Part shown: piece by piece, positions 35,575-46,157 of the stretch | Numbering within the stretch: position 1 is the stretch's first letter | Layout of the letters: each line of letters starts with the position of its first letter | DNA from: Marsupella aquatica | Taxonomy: Eukaryota > Marchantiophyta | Length of the DNA: 64,000 bases | Assembly (NCBI GenBank): GCA_973895155.1 | Contig: OZ316896.1 | Coordinates: 10,850,001-10,914,000 of the forward strand | Direction of reading: 5' to 3' | The notes under the pieces: generated by a model | What the model was told of the DNA's origin: nothing | The model's database searches: none | Seen by the model: the letters and a program-made list of their open reading frames with translations, nothing else | Position numbers and translations under genes: made by a program

Positions 35575-36660
35575 ACAATTAGGTTGGTTTATACATGGGG
35601 TTTTATTACCCTTTTATATTTGTTAGCATGAAACCCAAATTAAGGTGAGTGTCATGCAAGAAGAAACCACATTATAACCTTTGGGAAAATTGTAATACCC
35701 TATGTCCTAAGTGAGGTTAGATTATTACCTGAATGAGACCCGGGCTCAACAGTGCCTATAGGTCACGTGGCTTTTGGAACATTTGCCAAATCTAGAAGTA
35801 GGAGGAAAATACTGGAAACAAAATGTAAGTTTGGATGGTAATTAGCAGCCGTCAAGTTGTGGAATCTTAGACATTTACCCACATATATCATGGCACAACA
35901 AAGAAGGGCAAGCATAAGAATCTGTACTAACAACATTGACTGTATACATGATGTTATACCTTTTAGATGCCCGGGTTCCCACAATGCATATGCATTAGAC
36001 AAAAGTTGAGGTAGTAGTGTTGGCCCTGCGTTGTATCATGATTACATGGGTTTTCCCCTCAATTGTTAGCATAAAACCCTAAACCCTAAACCCTTATCCC
36101 CCCTCGAGTGAAAGGTGAGTGTCATGCAATAAAAACCCACCCTAGACCCCTGGGAAAACTCTAAAGGCCTAAGCCCAGAATGAAGTTGGACAATAATTAC
36201 CTGAATGAGATCCGGACTCAATAGTGCCTGTAGGTCGTGTGGCTCATTGAACATGAGCTGAATCTAGAAGCACGAGGAAAATACTGGAAACAAAAAAGTA
36301 AGTTTGGATAGCCATTAGCTTCTCTCAAGTTGTAGACCCCCAAACATGTGCATATAGATATTCTTGCACAACAAAGAAGGGCAAGGTTTATGAACAATCT
36401 CTTTATCAAACCCTGCTAACATACATGTTTAAATATACCTTTTAGATGTCCGGGTTCCCACAATGCATATGCATTAGACAAAAGTTGAGGAAGCAGTGAT
36501 GGTCCTGCACTGGATCATGATTACATGGGATTTCCCTCAATTGTTAGCATAAAAACCAAAACCTCATCCCGCTTCAAGTGAAAGGTGAGTGTCATGCAAT
36601 AAAAACCCACCATAGACCCTTGGGAACTCTAAAAGCGTAAGCCAATGAAGTTAGCAAAAA
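35575..36660. repeat. Tandem duplication, unit about 470 bp
   Basis: Blocks starting near 35642 and 36109, and a partial third near 36581, share GGTGAGTGTCATGCAA. The first two also share GTAAGTTTGGAT, GCACAACAAAGAAGGGCAAG, CGGGTTCCCACAATGCATA and GACAAAAGTTGAGG in order. They lie between the two divergently transcribed gene groups of the CACTA. Confidence 0.8.
36073..36096. repeat. Interstitial telomere-type repeat
   Basis: Three units of the plant telomere motif CCCTAAA occur in a row (AACCCTAAACCCTAAACCCT). They sit inside the 470-bp duplicated region of the CACTA, so they are not a chromosome end. Confidence 0.7.
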
Positions 36661-37140
36661 CCTAAATGGTCAATTCCCTTCAACCATCCTATGCTTCTCT
36701 CTACCATAATTATATGCCACCCCTCTTGGTTACCCTCCTAAGATACCATAAAAGTAACCCAAGATACTATAAAACTGAAACCTCTCTTTCAAACCCTCCT
36801 AAGTTGGCCTAAACCCCAAAACCCAAAACATAAAACCCCTCCTAGCTCTTACCCTCCAATACATATAACCCCAACCTTCATAAATAAAACCCCCCTGCAA
36901 ACCCAAAACATAAAACCCCTCGTATCTAAGCCAATCTAAGCCCAACCTTCACAAAAGAAACCCTCCCCTAACCAGGCCAAACCCCCTCCTCTTACCCTGC
37001 AATATAACTCCTTCAATTTTCTAACCCCCCCAATCCTTATCTCATCACATCCCACTAAAATGCAACATAATCCTCTACATCTACCCCATTTAATGTTCAT
37101 AAGCCCCCTTAGTATCCCTAACAACACATCAAATACGCAT
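36660..37140. repeat. Pyrimidine-rich tract inside the CACTA
   Basis: Plus strand dominated by CCCTCCTA, AAACCCC and ACCCTCC words. It mirrors the purine-rich tract at 29930-30570, giving the element an inverted compositional layout outside its two gene groups. No credible gene. Confidence 0.55.
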
Positions 37141-37144
37141 GCGA

Positions 37145-37290
37145 GACGGGGGTTATGGCAAAACCAAATAGCGAAGGCTTTTGTGAATCTTGAAGCTTCG
37201 CAAAGATAGAATTTGCGAAGCTTTTTGCAAAGGCCGTTGCATCGCAAACTGCGATGCGAAACGAATTGCAAAGCCCAATATTTTGAATCC
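37145..37290 (+). promoter_or_regulatory. TTCGCAA/TTGCGAAG cluster at the TNPA-like gene start
   Basis: Within about 140 bp upstream of the start codon there are many copies of the terminal motif (AGCGAAGG, GCTTCGCAAAG, TTTGCGAAGC, CATCGCAAACTGCGATGCG). The same motifs fill both element ends. A DNA-binding protein recognising the ends would therefore also bind its own promoter. Confidence 0.55.
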
Positions 37291-37368
37291 TTATGGATTG
37301 CCGAGCGCGGACAAGGCGGATTCAGTTCATTCAGGCCTGAGGAGAGCAACGAGGGCAAGGGCGGAGCG

Positions 37369-39411
37369 ATGGCGAGCGAAGAGGGGACTGGTGGTGATGG
37401 AGGAGCTTCTGGCAGCAGCGGAGGCAACCGAGGGGGGGGGGATCGATTGAAGGCGATTGTGGATGAGCATTTTTCGGTTGCACAGTTGAGTCAAATTGAT
37501 TTCACCAGTCCAGCAGGGCTGGCATCATTGAGTGCCCTTCTGGGCCAAGCCTTGCAAGCAGGTCTCACTGCAGGGCAAGCAGCAGTGGAGGAGGATGCAA
37601 GGAAGGCAGCAGAGCAGGCGGCTGCTGAGAGGAAGTGAAAGAGGGACGAGAGAGCTCAGGCTGGAGTGCTCTCGCCTCAAGCATTGGAAAAGAAGAGGAG
37701 GAAAGATGAGAGAGACCTGATCAGGAAACAGAGGGAGGAGCAAAGAAAGAAGGAGGCAGCAAGGAGGAAGCTGCCTCTGATTACTTTAGAGGATGAGGGG
37801 ATTCCCACCGAGCTTGCTTACAATGGGGCCAAGAGCACAATCAGGCACATTGTATCCACAAATTTTGCAAGAGGAGTCGAGTGGGGCACTCGCTCAAAGG
37901 CAGAGCAGAAGCGAGTCATCAATCAGGTGAAAGATGCATTTCGAAATGGAGGAGAGATGGATTCACAGTGGCTTGCTGACAAAATTTCAAACTCCATGTC
38001 ACAAGCTAGATACCATGATAGAATGAAGATCAGGTCTCACCTTAGAGATTTGGAGGAGTATAGGAATTTGCAGAGGCCGCTGCAATTCTCAGAAGATATC
38101 TGGCAGGCCTTCTACCAGACAGAGGTGAAGTTGAAAGCAGCCAGGCTCCTCAATGATTTCACAGAGAAGCTGGCAAAGGCTCGAAGGGCAAAGGAGGCCG
38201 GGAAGTCTGACCGGGACCTGAAGGTGATGGAGCAGAAGGTAGCCCAGCTCCAACAGGTTGTAGCAGAAGTAGGCGATCCACCCAACAAGTTCCTGAAGGC
38301 AGTTGAGCGAGTCCGAGACAAGCCCAACATCACCCACAGGCTGGGTCAAGGTGGCCTCCCCGGCCTCAAAGCAGCATTCGTGAGTGCACCTCCCTCTCCT
38401 CCCTTGACTTCTTGCTACTCCAATTCCTATTCCAACACACCTGCAATGAGCCAACTCTTTCTTGCATTTCCACCAAGTAGTTACAATTAGACTTGTTGTG
38501 TCAGATTAGGTCACGTACAGTTGCTTCCCTCTCGGGTTTTTGCCATGACAGAGTTTGCGATACATTTGCGATGCGGGTAGCTTCGCAAATCCTTCGCAAA
38601 CCTTATTATGCCCTTTTTTTGCTTACGTTTGCGAAGGTGTTGTGAAGACGTTGGCTTCGCAACCAGCTTCGCAAAATTTCAAAAATTTGAATTTTTAAAT
38701 TTTCCGATCGTTTAAGTGTTCTTTGAGGGTCTTCCCCATATATGCCACCCTCCATAACCCCAAAACCTTGATGCACCACCCCACGAGCCCCAACAAACCC
38801 CCTAATTTTTAGAAGCCATGTGAATCGGGTTATGGGTTGGTGTTAACCCAATTGTGCTGGTTTTGTTTTGGCTTAGTACAAGAGGTACAAGAGGAAGATT
38901 ACGGCGGCTGAGATGGAGGTGGGCCAGAAACATGGGAAGGAGCATCTCTTTCAGCAAGTTGATGAATTATTGGTGAGAATTTTTAGGTTATTACATTCAT
39001 TGCAATTTTGAATGAATATCTCTTTTGTTCACACTTGTAAAGAATATGAGACTAACAGACACCCTGGTTTGCTAATGGAAGCAGGGAGGGGAGGATGGTG
39101 ACTCCCATACTGAGGGTGGCACCGATAGTAGTGATGAGGATGTGGAGGGGACAGGGGAGGGGAGCACAGCTCATGTTACTCAAGCCAGGCCAACTAGCAC
39201 TGGAGACCAGTCATTTGCATCAGCACGTTCCAGTGGTGCTGGGGGTGGTAGCGCGGCAAACCAGGGCGGTGGAGGTGGGGATGAGGATGAGGATGAGGAT
39301 GAGGGTGACCCCGAGGGTGACCAAGAGGAGGAGGAAGTCCAGGTTGCACCCCCCCCCAAGAGCACACAAGGGCAAGGAGAAGGCCAAGGGGAAGAAGGCA
39401 AGGAGGGGTAG
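37369..39411 (+). pseudogene. TNPA-position CACTA protein, one in-frame stop
   Basis: Three exons join in phase: 37369-38379 (donor GTGAGT), 38877-38972 (donor GTGAGA) and 39085-39411. A TGA at 37636-37638 interrupts exon 1; the frame continues unchanged on both sides. The product begins Gly/Ser-rich (MASEEGTGGDGG), then Ala/Gln-rich, then a strongly charged coiled-coil stretch (RKDERDLIRKQREEQRKKEA). Next comes a helical region resembling plant En/Spm-type transposon proteins (KSTIRHIVSTNFARGVEWG, RSHLRDLEEYRNLQRP, DIWQAFYQTEVKLKAARLL). Exon 3 is acidic and low-complexity (GDEDEDEDEGDPEGD). By position and build it is probably the DNA-binding partner of the transposase, but this is inference. 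Intron 1 carries more TTGCGAA motifs (38548-38680). Confidence 0.7.
38540..38690. repeat. Intronic TTGCGAA/TTCGCAA cluster
   Basis: Eight or so copies of the CACTA terminal motif lie inside intron 1 of the TNPA-like gene (TTTGCGATACATTTGCGATG, CTTCGCAAATCCTTCGCAAA, GGCTTCGCAACCAGCTTCGC). Confidence 0.7.
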
Positions 39412-39676
39412 GAACACTCCTTTCTAGCTCGATGTAGACAAGTTGTAGCTAGAGCACTTACATCGAGTTCACATGTATAGCGATCAGCATGCATGGCCGT
39501 GGCACTTTACCTAAGGGTTTCTCCCCTTCCATTTTGTAACTTTTGTACTTTTTCAGTAATGCCATTTTAATTGCGGCAGACTGGGTCAACATCACTTTCC
39601 TCCCTCCTTCAAAACCCATGAATGGTCTCCCTCACCCTCACCCTAACCCAAATACACAAAAACCCATGAAATATAC

Positions 39677-40215
39677 ATTTTGCGAAGCTTTTGAGAACCA
39701 ACCCCCATCTCAAAGAGCCACGGTGAACGTATCGCAACCATTCCGAGGAGAAACGCATCGCAACACTTGCGATGTTGTCTAAATCACAACCCTAGCGAAG
39801 ACTTCCTCTCCACACGTTTGCGAGTTAAATGCCTTCGCAACAAAGCGGTCATCCGCTTCTCGCAATCTTACGAGTTTGTTTGCATCGCAAGTTATAGAGA
39901 AATTTAACATCGGAAATTGTGATGTAAATGTTATCGCAACGCGAGCGATTCATTTGTTCTCGCAAAATAATGAAATTTGTCGTTTCTCAATATTTGCAAG
40001 GACAGTGCCGTCGCAACGTTGCGGAGATGTTGCGACGTATTTAGAATCGCAAGTTGCGAAGTAGTTGCGAAGGGCCGTTTGCGAAGAATTTGAGATGGGA
40101 AGTAGCGAAGATGTTGCGATGCGAGTAAGTTCGCAAATTGGGTATTTCGGATTTTGTTTCCTTTGTATGATGCGAAGGGTGGTGGTTCGCAAAAGAGGTG
40201 CATAGTGTTGTAGTG
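39677..40215. repeat. CACTA right subterminal repeat region
   Basis: TTGCGA/TCGCAA motifs in both orientations occur from 39680 to 40191, about every 20-35 bases, matching the left array. The terminal inverted repeat closes it at 40215. The long minus-strand frames here are made of the motif itself and are not genes. Confidence 0.85.
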
Positions 40216-40489
40216 CACAAGCTCTCCCTATCTCTCAACTAGCTCCGTAACAATGAGCCTAAGTTTCACCAGGGTCTAGCATCAGCCCTGGCTATATACA
40301 CAATAGCACTACCGCTAACATTAGCTAAGTCCTAACCCGAGTTAGACTAACTGTGGTTAGCTCATGAGTCACAAGACTAGAGCAATATCTAACATCTCCT
40401 TGACATCTTTTTTTCATCTTTCCATCTTTTTCCCACCCTGCCATCTTTTCTCTGTTGAGCATGTTTTTCTCACCCAATCTTCTTTTCCT

Positions 40490-40683
40490 CTCAGGGGCCT
40501 AAATCCAAGGGGTGTCCCATATCACGTGCAAAGTTTTGGGGGAATTATAACACCCTAAAACTGAAGCCAATAAAGTTTTTTTGAGGAATTGTTTTACCCC
40601 TCACTTAATAGAATATTCCCCTTGAGGAAGTGATGGGAACTTTGGGCGTGATATGGGACTCTCCCTGGATTGAGGCCCCTGAG
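40490..40683. mobile_element. MITE with about 46-bp imperfect TIRs
   Basis: The left end starts CTCAGGGGCCTAAATCCA and continues to GTCCCATATCACG. The right end is its inverse, CGTGATATGGGAC then TGGATTGAGGCCCCTGAG. The 194-bp element has no frame. A target duplication is not obvious. Confidence 0.7.
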
Positions 40684-41759
40684 ATTCAACTCAGTACCAA
40701 AGAAGAAAAGGCAACTAAGTTGTCTCTAGTTTCATGTCCACTTCCTTAGTTTGTCATTCTGATTTGGTCATTGCCTCAGTACAACTTACTAACAACAAGA
40801 GCAAGCAAGCTAAAAAGAAAAGCAAAGAAAAGCAAAGCAAAGAAAAGCTTAAACTAACCCCGTATGGGATCCAAACTTTCAAAGTGTGCCCAGATCGGGG
40901 CCCAGATATAAATACTATTTCAATAATCTGGTGGGATTGTCTCTGTCTTGTGTGCTTGTATAATACCATTTACACATACCAACTGAGAAACTAGCCTTTG
41001 ATCTTGGCAAAGTCAACTTTTGATGTTCAAATTTCTTAAAGCACTGCACCCATGTTGAAGATCCATACTTACTTTGAATTGTCCAATTCCATTATTTTGC
41101 TGTCTGTCCACTCTCACTGTTCTACAATGGCAGGCGGATGCAATGCTCTTTTGCCAACCATAGGAGGGATGCTGTGGCTTCTCTAAGTGGCTAAGCAAGC
41201 CCTCCCATGGAAAATTGACTGGGAGTTTTGAACAAGAAATGGTTAGTCCAAGGAGTATTTGTTTACTCATCTTTGGGTCTAAGCTATGCCGGCTGATTAG
41301 GATTCTCAAACATGGCTATACCTTTAAACCACTGGTCTTTACAAATTGAAAGTGAAGCTCCCATGAGATCTAGATGCAAATTTTAAATCAGGTTGGGAAT
41401 AGTGTCCCCTTGATGAAATGTGTCATGTTGGGACCCCTCGATGGAGCATATTTTGCCCTCAAAGTGGGTCTTAACATCGAAAAGAAAGCTCATAACTCAA
41501 AGTGGACTGACTTCTGGATTGGGAAGGAGGGTGTATGTCAATATGAGAAAGGTCCAACAACTTTCTACAATATTTGGTAAAGACCCTTTGCAATAAGGAT
41601 AAACACTGAAATGATCCCCTCCAAGTCAATCTGGAAAAACATGATTATGCCAGACAGGTGGTAGATACGCTGTTTTAGCTCTGGATTGAAAAGAACCCCT
41701 GGCTGTGCAGCTTAAATATGTGTCCATGTATTTTAGAAGAAACCAATACATGTCCCTAT
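40684..41759. other. Intergenic, no gene seen
   Basis: A run of AAGCAAAGAAAAGC simple sequence lies near 40800-40850. The short frames at 41013-41309 and 41374-41580 have no domains. Nothing else was recognised. Confidence 0.4.
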
Positions 41760-42302
41760 CCGAGGAAACCTGCATAAGAAACAGAAGAAAGAAGTAGGAC
41801 TAGAACAGCCCAGTGAACCTCGCGCCTAACACACAATGACAGCTCCCTGCCCAGGTTCTTTTTGTTGTTGAGTAAAGAGTTCTGAATCTTAAAGGGAACG
41901 AAGACACTAAGAGAATCGAATAAGTAGGCCATATGCTGCAACCATATAATGCTCTGACCTACAGACTTGTTACGTATGGATTGTTGACTCATGCACATTC
42001 AACAATTGTAGCAGAGAAGGAGACCCAATGGGAAAGTGGGCAGGCATATTAAGGTTTAACAGATGCAACTTATTACTGCTCATAAAAAAATGAGTGGAAA
42101 TCAATCAATTTAAATATAATATGCAATCTATTTTGGAACCCAGGTTATTTCTACAATTGTTTGTAGTCTACCCTAAGAGTAAGACATCAACTTCTAAATA
42201 ATTCTGTAGCAACCACCGTGCCTTCCTTTCAACGATGTGGCTCAGGAAGAGGAACACACCATACAGCTAGCTAGAGGTTCGTTTGTACTAATGCACTTTT
42301 TG

Positions 42303-42466
42303 GACAGCTGCTCCTTCTTTGGTGGCTTTGAGTACTTTTGTGGTATTGGCATTTTGGCCTCGGTTATGGTGTGTCCTGGCCCTTGGCTTGTATTGTTTTG
42401 TGCCCCCCTGGTCATTGCCGCGGTGCCAACTTTAATAAATTGCCGAGTTTCCAAAAAAAAACAAAA
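42303..42466 (+). mobile_element. 5'-truncated LINE or other retroposon 3' end
   Basis: The 164-bp insertion ends in AATAAATTGCCG followed by an A-rich tail. It is flanked by a 16-bp direct repeat, ACTAATGCACTTTTTG (42287-42302) and ACTAATGCAATTTTTG (42467-42482), which differ at one base. Unit A' lacks the insertion at the corresponding place (about 55535). The layout is typical of target-primed reverse transcription of a truncated LINE. Confidence 0.75.
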
Positions 42467-43196
42467 ACTAATGCAATTTTTGTTGTTGTTATAGTAATAA
42501 TGCAAACTTTACTATTGTACATTTGTAAGTTGCAACTGTGAGGGGCAATCTGGATCATGTGACCTCCAGTTATTGTCAACGAAATCACTTCTCTCCGTGC
42601 AGAGAAGTGAGCTCAAGACAAGTCACTATGAACCAACTACTCTCTGCTTTGTTGTGTAGTGAACATGGAGGAGAGGTTTTTCGTTTTGTTCCAAGACCTT
42701 TGCCTTTCTATGCTAACTGCACATCGAAAAGCAACAGACAGACGTACCTGGCTACTTAGAAATGACAACACTCACCCACTCACTGATATACAAGAAATCT
42801 GGTTTATAGTGGTATGGATAATAGTGACTTGCAGTTGCGGGGACATGGAGCTTCGAGTCTGCTGATTACTGTAACAAGCTATCCCTCTGTGCCGCAGCTG
42901 GGGAACCTCTCTCCAGCTAGTTTCAAATCTCCACACCAGGATATCGATTCGTTGGAACCCTCACAGCGACATTTCTGTAGTTCACGTCAGAGAAACCCGG
43001 CATTCAAAACTTACTTTCATAGGAATACCGAAGAATTGCTTAACGAACCCAATGACCGCCCTAGTTGAAATCCCGTTTGAAAGAGCATGCGTTGATGTCG
43101 CGCGTCCTGCAAATTCGATCGACTATTGTTTGTCTTTGAGACAAGTAGACCAATTTGACCTTACAGGTCAACCTGAGAATGCATCTCCTGAAACTA

Positions 43197-43280
43197 GCCG
43201 TGGCCCTGCGTCGCCACGGCTTACTTAACGTTCCCCGCTGGGGACTTCAAAGCCAAGCACGTTTCGTAGCTCCTTATAAA
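43197..43280 (+). promoter_or_regulatory. Candidate promoter of unit A gene
   Basis: A GCCGTGGC / GCCACGGC hairpin (43197-43220) precedes GTTCCCCGCTGG, CCAAGCACGTTTC and a TATAAA at 43275-43280. The same arrangement is present in unit A' (56375-56457). It lies about 1.6 kb before the coding start, so the leader would be long or spliced. The transcription start is inferred only. Confidence 0.35.
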
Positions 43281-43497
43281 CTCAGCCGTGGCGAAATTTC
43301 TTCAGTCTGGGGACCTGTCTGAGGAAGCTGGAGCTCGTCGCTTCTCACGTCTCACCACTCAGTCGATCGACCAAGCGTCTAGTCTCTGCTCAAATATACT
43401 CCTATCCAGTACTTGGTCGAAGCGGTTTAATGCTCGGCATTCATGTGAGCCGGCTAAGGCTCGTTGATACTGCGCAGTGGTGACTAGTGATCGACTC

Positions 43498-43632
43498 ATG
43501 CGAATTGCTCAAACATGGTGGTTTTGGATCCTCGCACGCTTTTTTTTACTATTTCTGCTGTTGCTCGTTCTCGTGATCCAGCTCGTATGGGCATGTTCTG
43601 GGGAACTTGGCCGCTTGATTAGCAGGTTATGA
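43498..43632 (+). CDS. Small hydrophobic ORF (44 aa), unrecognised
   Basis: ATG at 43498 opens a short frame beginning MRIAQTWWFWILARFF, followed by a Leu/Val-rich stretch that would span a membrane, and ending at 43632. The corresponding place in unit A' (56670) keeps the same start MRIAQTW but a 1-bp difference shifts the hydrophobic part into another frame. It may be an upstream ORF in the leader of the 215-aa gene, or simply noncoding. Low certainty. Confidence 0.2.
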   Translation: MRIAQTWWFWILARFFLLFLLLLVLVIQLVWACSGELGRLISRL

Positions 43633-44897
43633 CGGGAGTGAGAAGCTTTGAGCTTGAAAAGATCTGCAGAGTATTTTCTTGTTTTGCTCAAACAGCATGC
43701 ATGGAGCCGTTCGTAGAATTTAGGTGGGAATTCAGTTCTTTTCTGGATTTCGTAATCGCATTAATGAGGGACCCGCCGACCGGGCGGGCGACCGGGGCAT
43801 TTTGTTTCAATCTTGGGACGGATCTCCTTGGATTTCTGCAATTGTTTCTAGTGGTTCGCTTGTTTTTCAACTACTAGATGATCATCGAGACCGACCGACC
43901 GACAGACATCGCTTTATTACGCTTAGATGGCTGACAACTAAGCGCTACATGGGATCCCAATTGACCAAAAGGAATCGTTTCGATCTCGACTGGGCCATTT
44001 AGCAGTACTCGGCAGCGTTTGACCTGTTGGATAGTCGATTCATAATGAAAGCCCGATGCTATCTGTCCGCACAACTTAATTCGTGTCCTCTCGCACCTAC
44101 GGACTCATAAGCAATCCACTGCTTCAGCAACCGCGTATTATCTGTGGATTTCAGCAGAATTGGTAATGATTCTGAACATCTTCGGTTTTCCGTGTCTAAT
44201 TACTTTTGGGCAAGTTCCCAATTGCAACTGGTAACCTACGTTACGTGAACATTTTGCCAGTGTCATAGCTCAGAATATTGGTCTAATTCTGACAGCTGCT
44301 CTTGCTAGTGTTTAGGCAAGTTCTTGTTGAAATTCTAAGCTGAATTCTGCCTGCACTGAGACTTCAGCATATTACCTAGATTGATTCTGAAAGATCATCG
44401 TCAGTTGGCAGTCTGTTTCCGACCAGCTTTGATCATACTTAAAATGATGTTCAGCTGGCCTTGTTGTCTCAAAATTCAGTAGAACTGGGTCTATTCGGTA
44501 AGTACATTGTGACTGGTTTGCTATGCGCATTTGGAGGTGCTTTTTGAATAACTTTAGAGCACAGCCAAGTAGTCATAATTTGTGTCGAGAGACGTGTACT
44601 TCTGCCGTCTCGTCTTAGACTGCAGCGTATTTGGAGCTTATTTCCATCTGTCAGTGTGCTTGCGGAGACATTTTGAGCATATTGAATCCATCTCAACCTT
44701 CAGAAGGGTGCTAAGCAATATTCGTAAGTTGTTGACAACCCCGACTAGGATAATTAAGTAACTTAGCTGCAAGATTGGAGCCTTCCGCGAGTGGCTGAAG
44801 CTCTTGGGCCTGGCTTCTACTCCTCTAGCAACACTAATTGGACTTCCGCTTCTTTGGTTGACGCAGTGATTAAGTTCAGGAGAGGGAGAGCATTTCA

Positions 44898-45545
44898 ATG
44901 CCGCCTGGTATTCCTATAGGTGTTCGCCCCTACCAGCCGGAACCACGTTCCAGAACAATAATTTGGCAGATGGAAGTCTCAGACGTTATAGAACCACTGT
45001 ATCTCCCTTCAGCTACTTATCAGAGTGCAGCGGGTTCAAGAAGATACGTTGCTGTATTCTATTGCGGTGATTTCTGGGCATCAAATCTCACCTATCTGGA
45101 GTTCAAGGGTAACGAAGTATGTTTGACTCGCTTGGGAGACATTATAACAAAGAATAAGAGACTCGAGAGCCCGCATACTAGGCGCGATGTCTATCTTCTC
45201 AATTACAACGCACCTTTACCAGAGTCAGTTGTCTCTGCTTTGCTGTCCGTCAGTGGTGAAGGTTTACGATCCCTTCTTATTGCTCATCTTGAAGCCCCTT
45301 TTCCAGATGGATGGAAAGATCGCAATCAGTGGGTTGTGCGCAACACGTCGCAAATGAAGCTAGACGGTCAACTGGCACTGCTTCCAAGTCATCCTCCCGA
45401 CGACTACCAGTTCCTTTCGTGTCTTGAGACTGGATGGGAAGACTATCCTTCTCGCTTGGTAGCTTTGTTTCTGAGGAGCTATGTCAGACCATGGTTGCCG
45501 ACTTCCTTTAATAGTTACTACGATAGAAAGAATACTGCCGAATAG
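44898..45545 (+). CDS. Unrecognised protein, copy 1 of a tandem family (215 aa)
   Basis: I do not recognise the family. The protein is soluble-looking, with no signal peptide or membrane segment. It starts Pro-rich (MPPGIPIGVRPYQPEPRSR), followed by EVSDVIEPLYL, then a conserved core RRYVAVFYCGDFWASNLTYL, LTRLGDIITKNKRLESPHT, SVSGEGLRSLLIAHLEAPFP and DGWKDRNQWVVRNTSQMKLD. The start is supported because copy 2 (57602) and the relic copies share MPPG or MAPG/MALG there. Core residues 47-200 differ from copy 2 at only four places, but the first 46 differ at about 14. It is followed by a 3' flank conserved in copy 2 (to about 45770). A conserved frame with a conserved 3' flank suggests a real gene; function unknown. 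Confidence 0.6.
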   Translation: MPPGIPIGVRPYQPEPRSRTIIWQMEVSDVIEPLYLPSATYQSAAGSRRYVAVFYCGDFWASNLTYLEFKGNEVCLTRLGDIITKNKRLESPHTRRDVYLLNYNAPLPESVVSALLSVSGEGLRSLLIAHLEAPFPDGWKDRNQWVVRNTSQMKLDGQLALLPSHPPDDYQFLSCLETGWEDYPSRLVALFLRSYVRPWLPTSFNSYYDRKNTAE

Positions 45546-46157
45546 CTCGTGCATGGACTTGCGAGTGTCATAATATTGTCTTGAATTTCGTATCAAAATC
45601 TAGGCGCATGAGAGCAGTAAAGGTGTAAGGACCTGGACTTGCTTTAGAAAGCACAAGTTGTACATAGGCAGCTCTCACGCCCAAAGACTGGCATCCTTGC
45701 CCAGATGTCTAGGCACAGTCCTTGTATAGAGTTCGAGTTTTTTTCCCCAGCTCATTTATACTGGGTGCTTTATCTTGTCTGCTTTCCACGGATGTGAAGA
45801 AGGTTACACAGAAATGTATCATATATATATGGGGCCTTTGATTCAATATGACAGCCACCCAGATCCAATCGTTTCATTTGCAACCAACATCGAGGCGTCA
45901 CATCCATTCATTATTAGAATGGGCCCATTTGGAAAGAGCAACCGGACCATGATTACTAGTGTCTTTGAATATTTATTTTGCCTTCCTCCTCGTTGCTCTC
46001 TCTGCAGGATTCTCTCCGCTATGGCGAAGTCAACGTTAGTATTCATGAGGGCCTGAGAGGTTGAATGTTAATCTGTTCCCCGGCCTGCTGGAAACAGCAC
46101 TCGCAGGATAAAGTAGTTGTTGTGATTCCTTGATTGTACAGTACTTGGGCTTTCCAG

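Larger units (their letters stand above)
29359..40215. mobile_element. CACTA (En/Spm) DNA transposon, 10,857 bp
   Basis: The left end CACTACTACATATTTG and right end ...GTGTTGTAGTG are inverted (CACTACWACA). The 3-bp CAC duplication and its position inside an otherwise matching LTR fix both boundaries. It carries a tnp2-type transposase and a SET-domain gene on the minus strand, a TNPA-position gene on the plus strand, and dense TTGCGAA/TTCGCAA subterminal repeats. The transposase is open, but the other two genes each carry a stop. It is younger than the copia element that it split. Confidence 0.95.
23637..40394 (-). mobile_element. Ty1/copia LTR retrotransposon, interrupted by a CACTA element
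   Basis: The element has LTRs at 23637-23980 and 29194-29358 plus 40219-40394, a tRNA-Met primer site, a polypurine tract and the order gag, protease, integrase, RT, RNase H, which is copia order. A perfect TCTCC duplication flanks it (23632-23636 and 40395-40399). Without the 10.86-kb CACTA insertion it is about 5.9 kb. The two LTRs differ at roughly ten positions plus a small indel over about 341 bp (near 3%), so insertion is not very recent. The polyprotein is broken and cannot be expressed whole. Confidence 0.93.

Noticed and set aside
39180-39494. 104-aa Ser/Pro-rich minus-strand frame
   Set aside because: Antisense shadow of the acidic exon 3 of the TNPA-like gene.
29359-40215. Possibility that the TTGCGAA arrays are a CRISPR or satellite array
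   Set aside because: Spacing is irregular, motifs occur in both orientations, and they lie within CACTA terminal inverted repeats with a 3-bp target duplication.
39931-40238. Overlapping minus-strand frames of 65-95 aa
   Set aside because: They consist of the TTCGCAA subterminal repeat translated in several frames and cross the transposon end.
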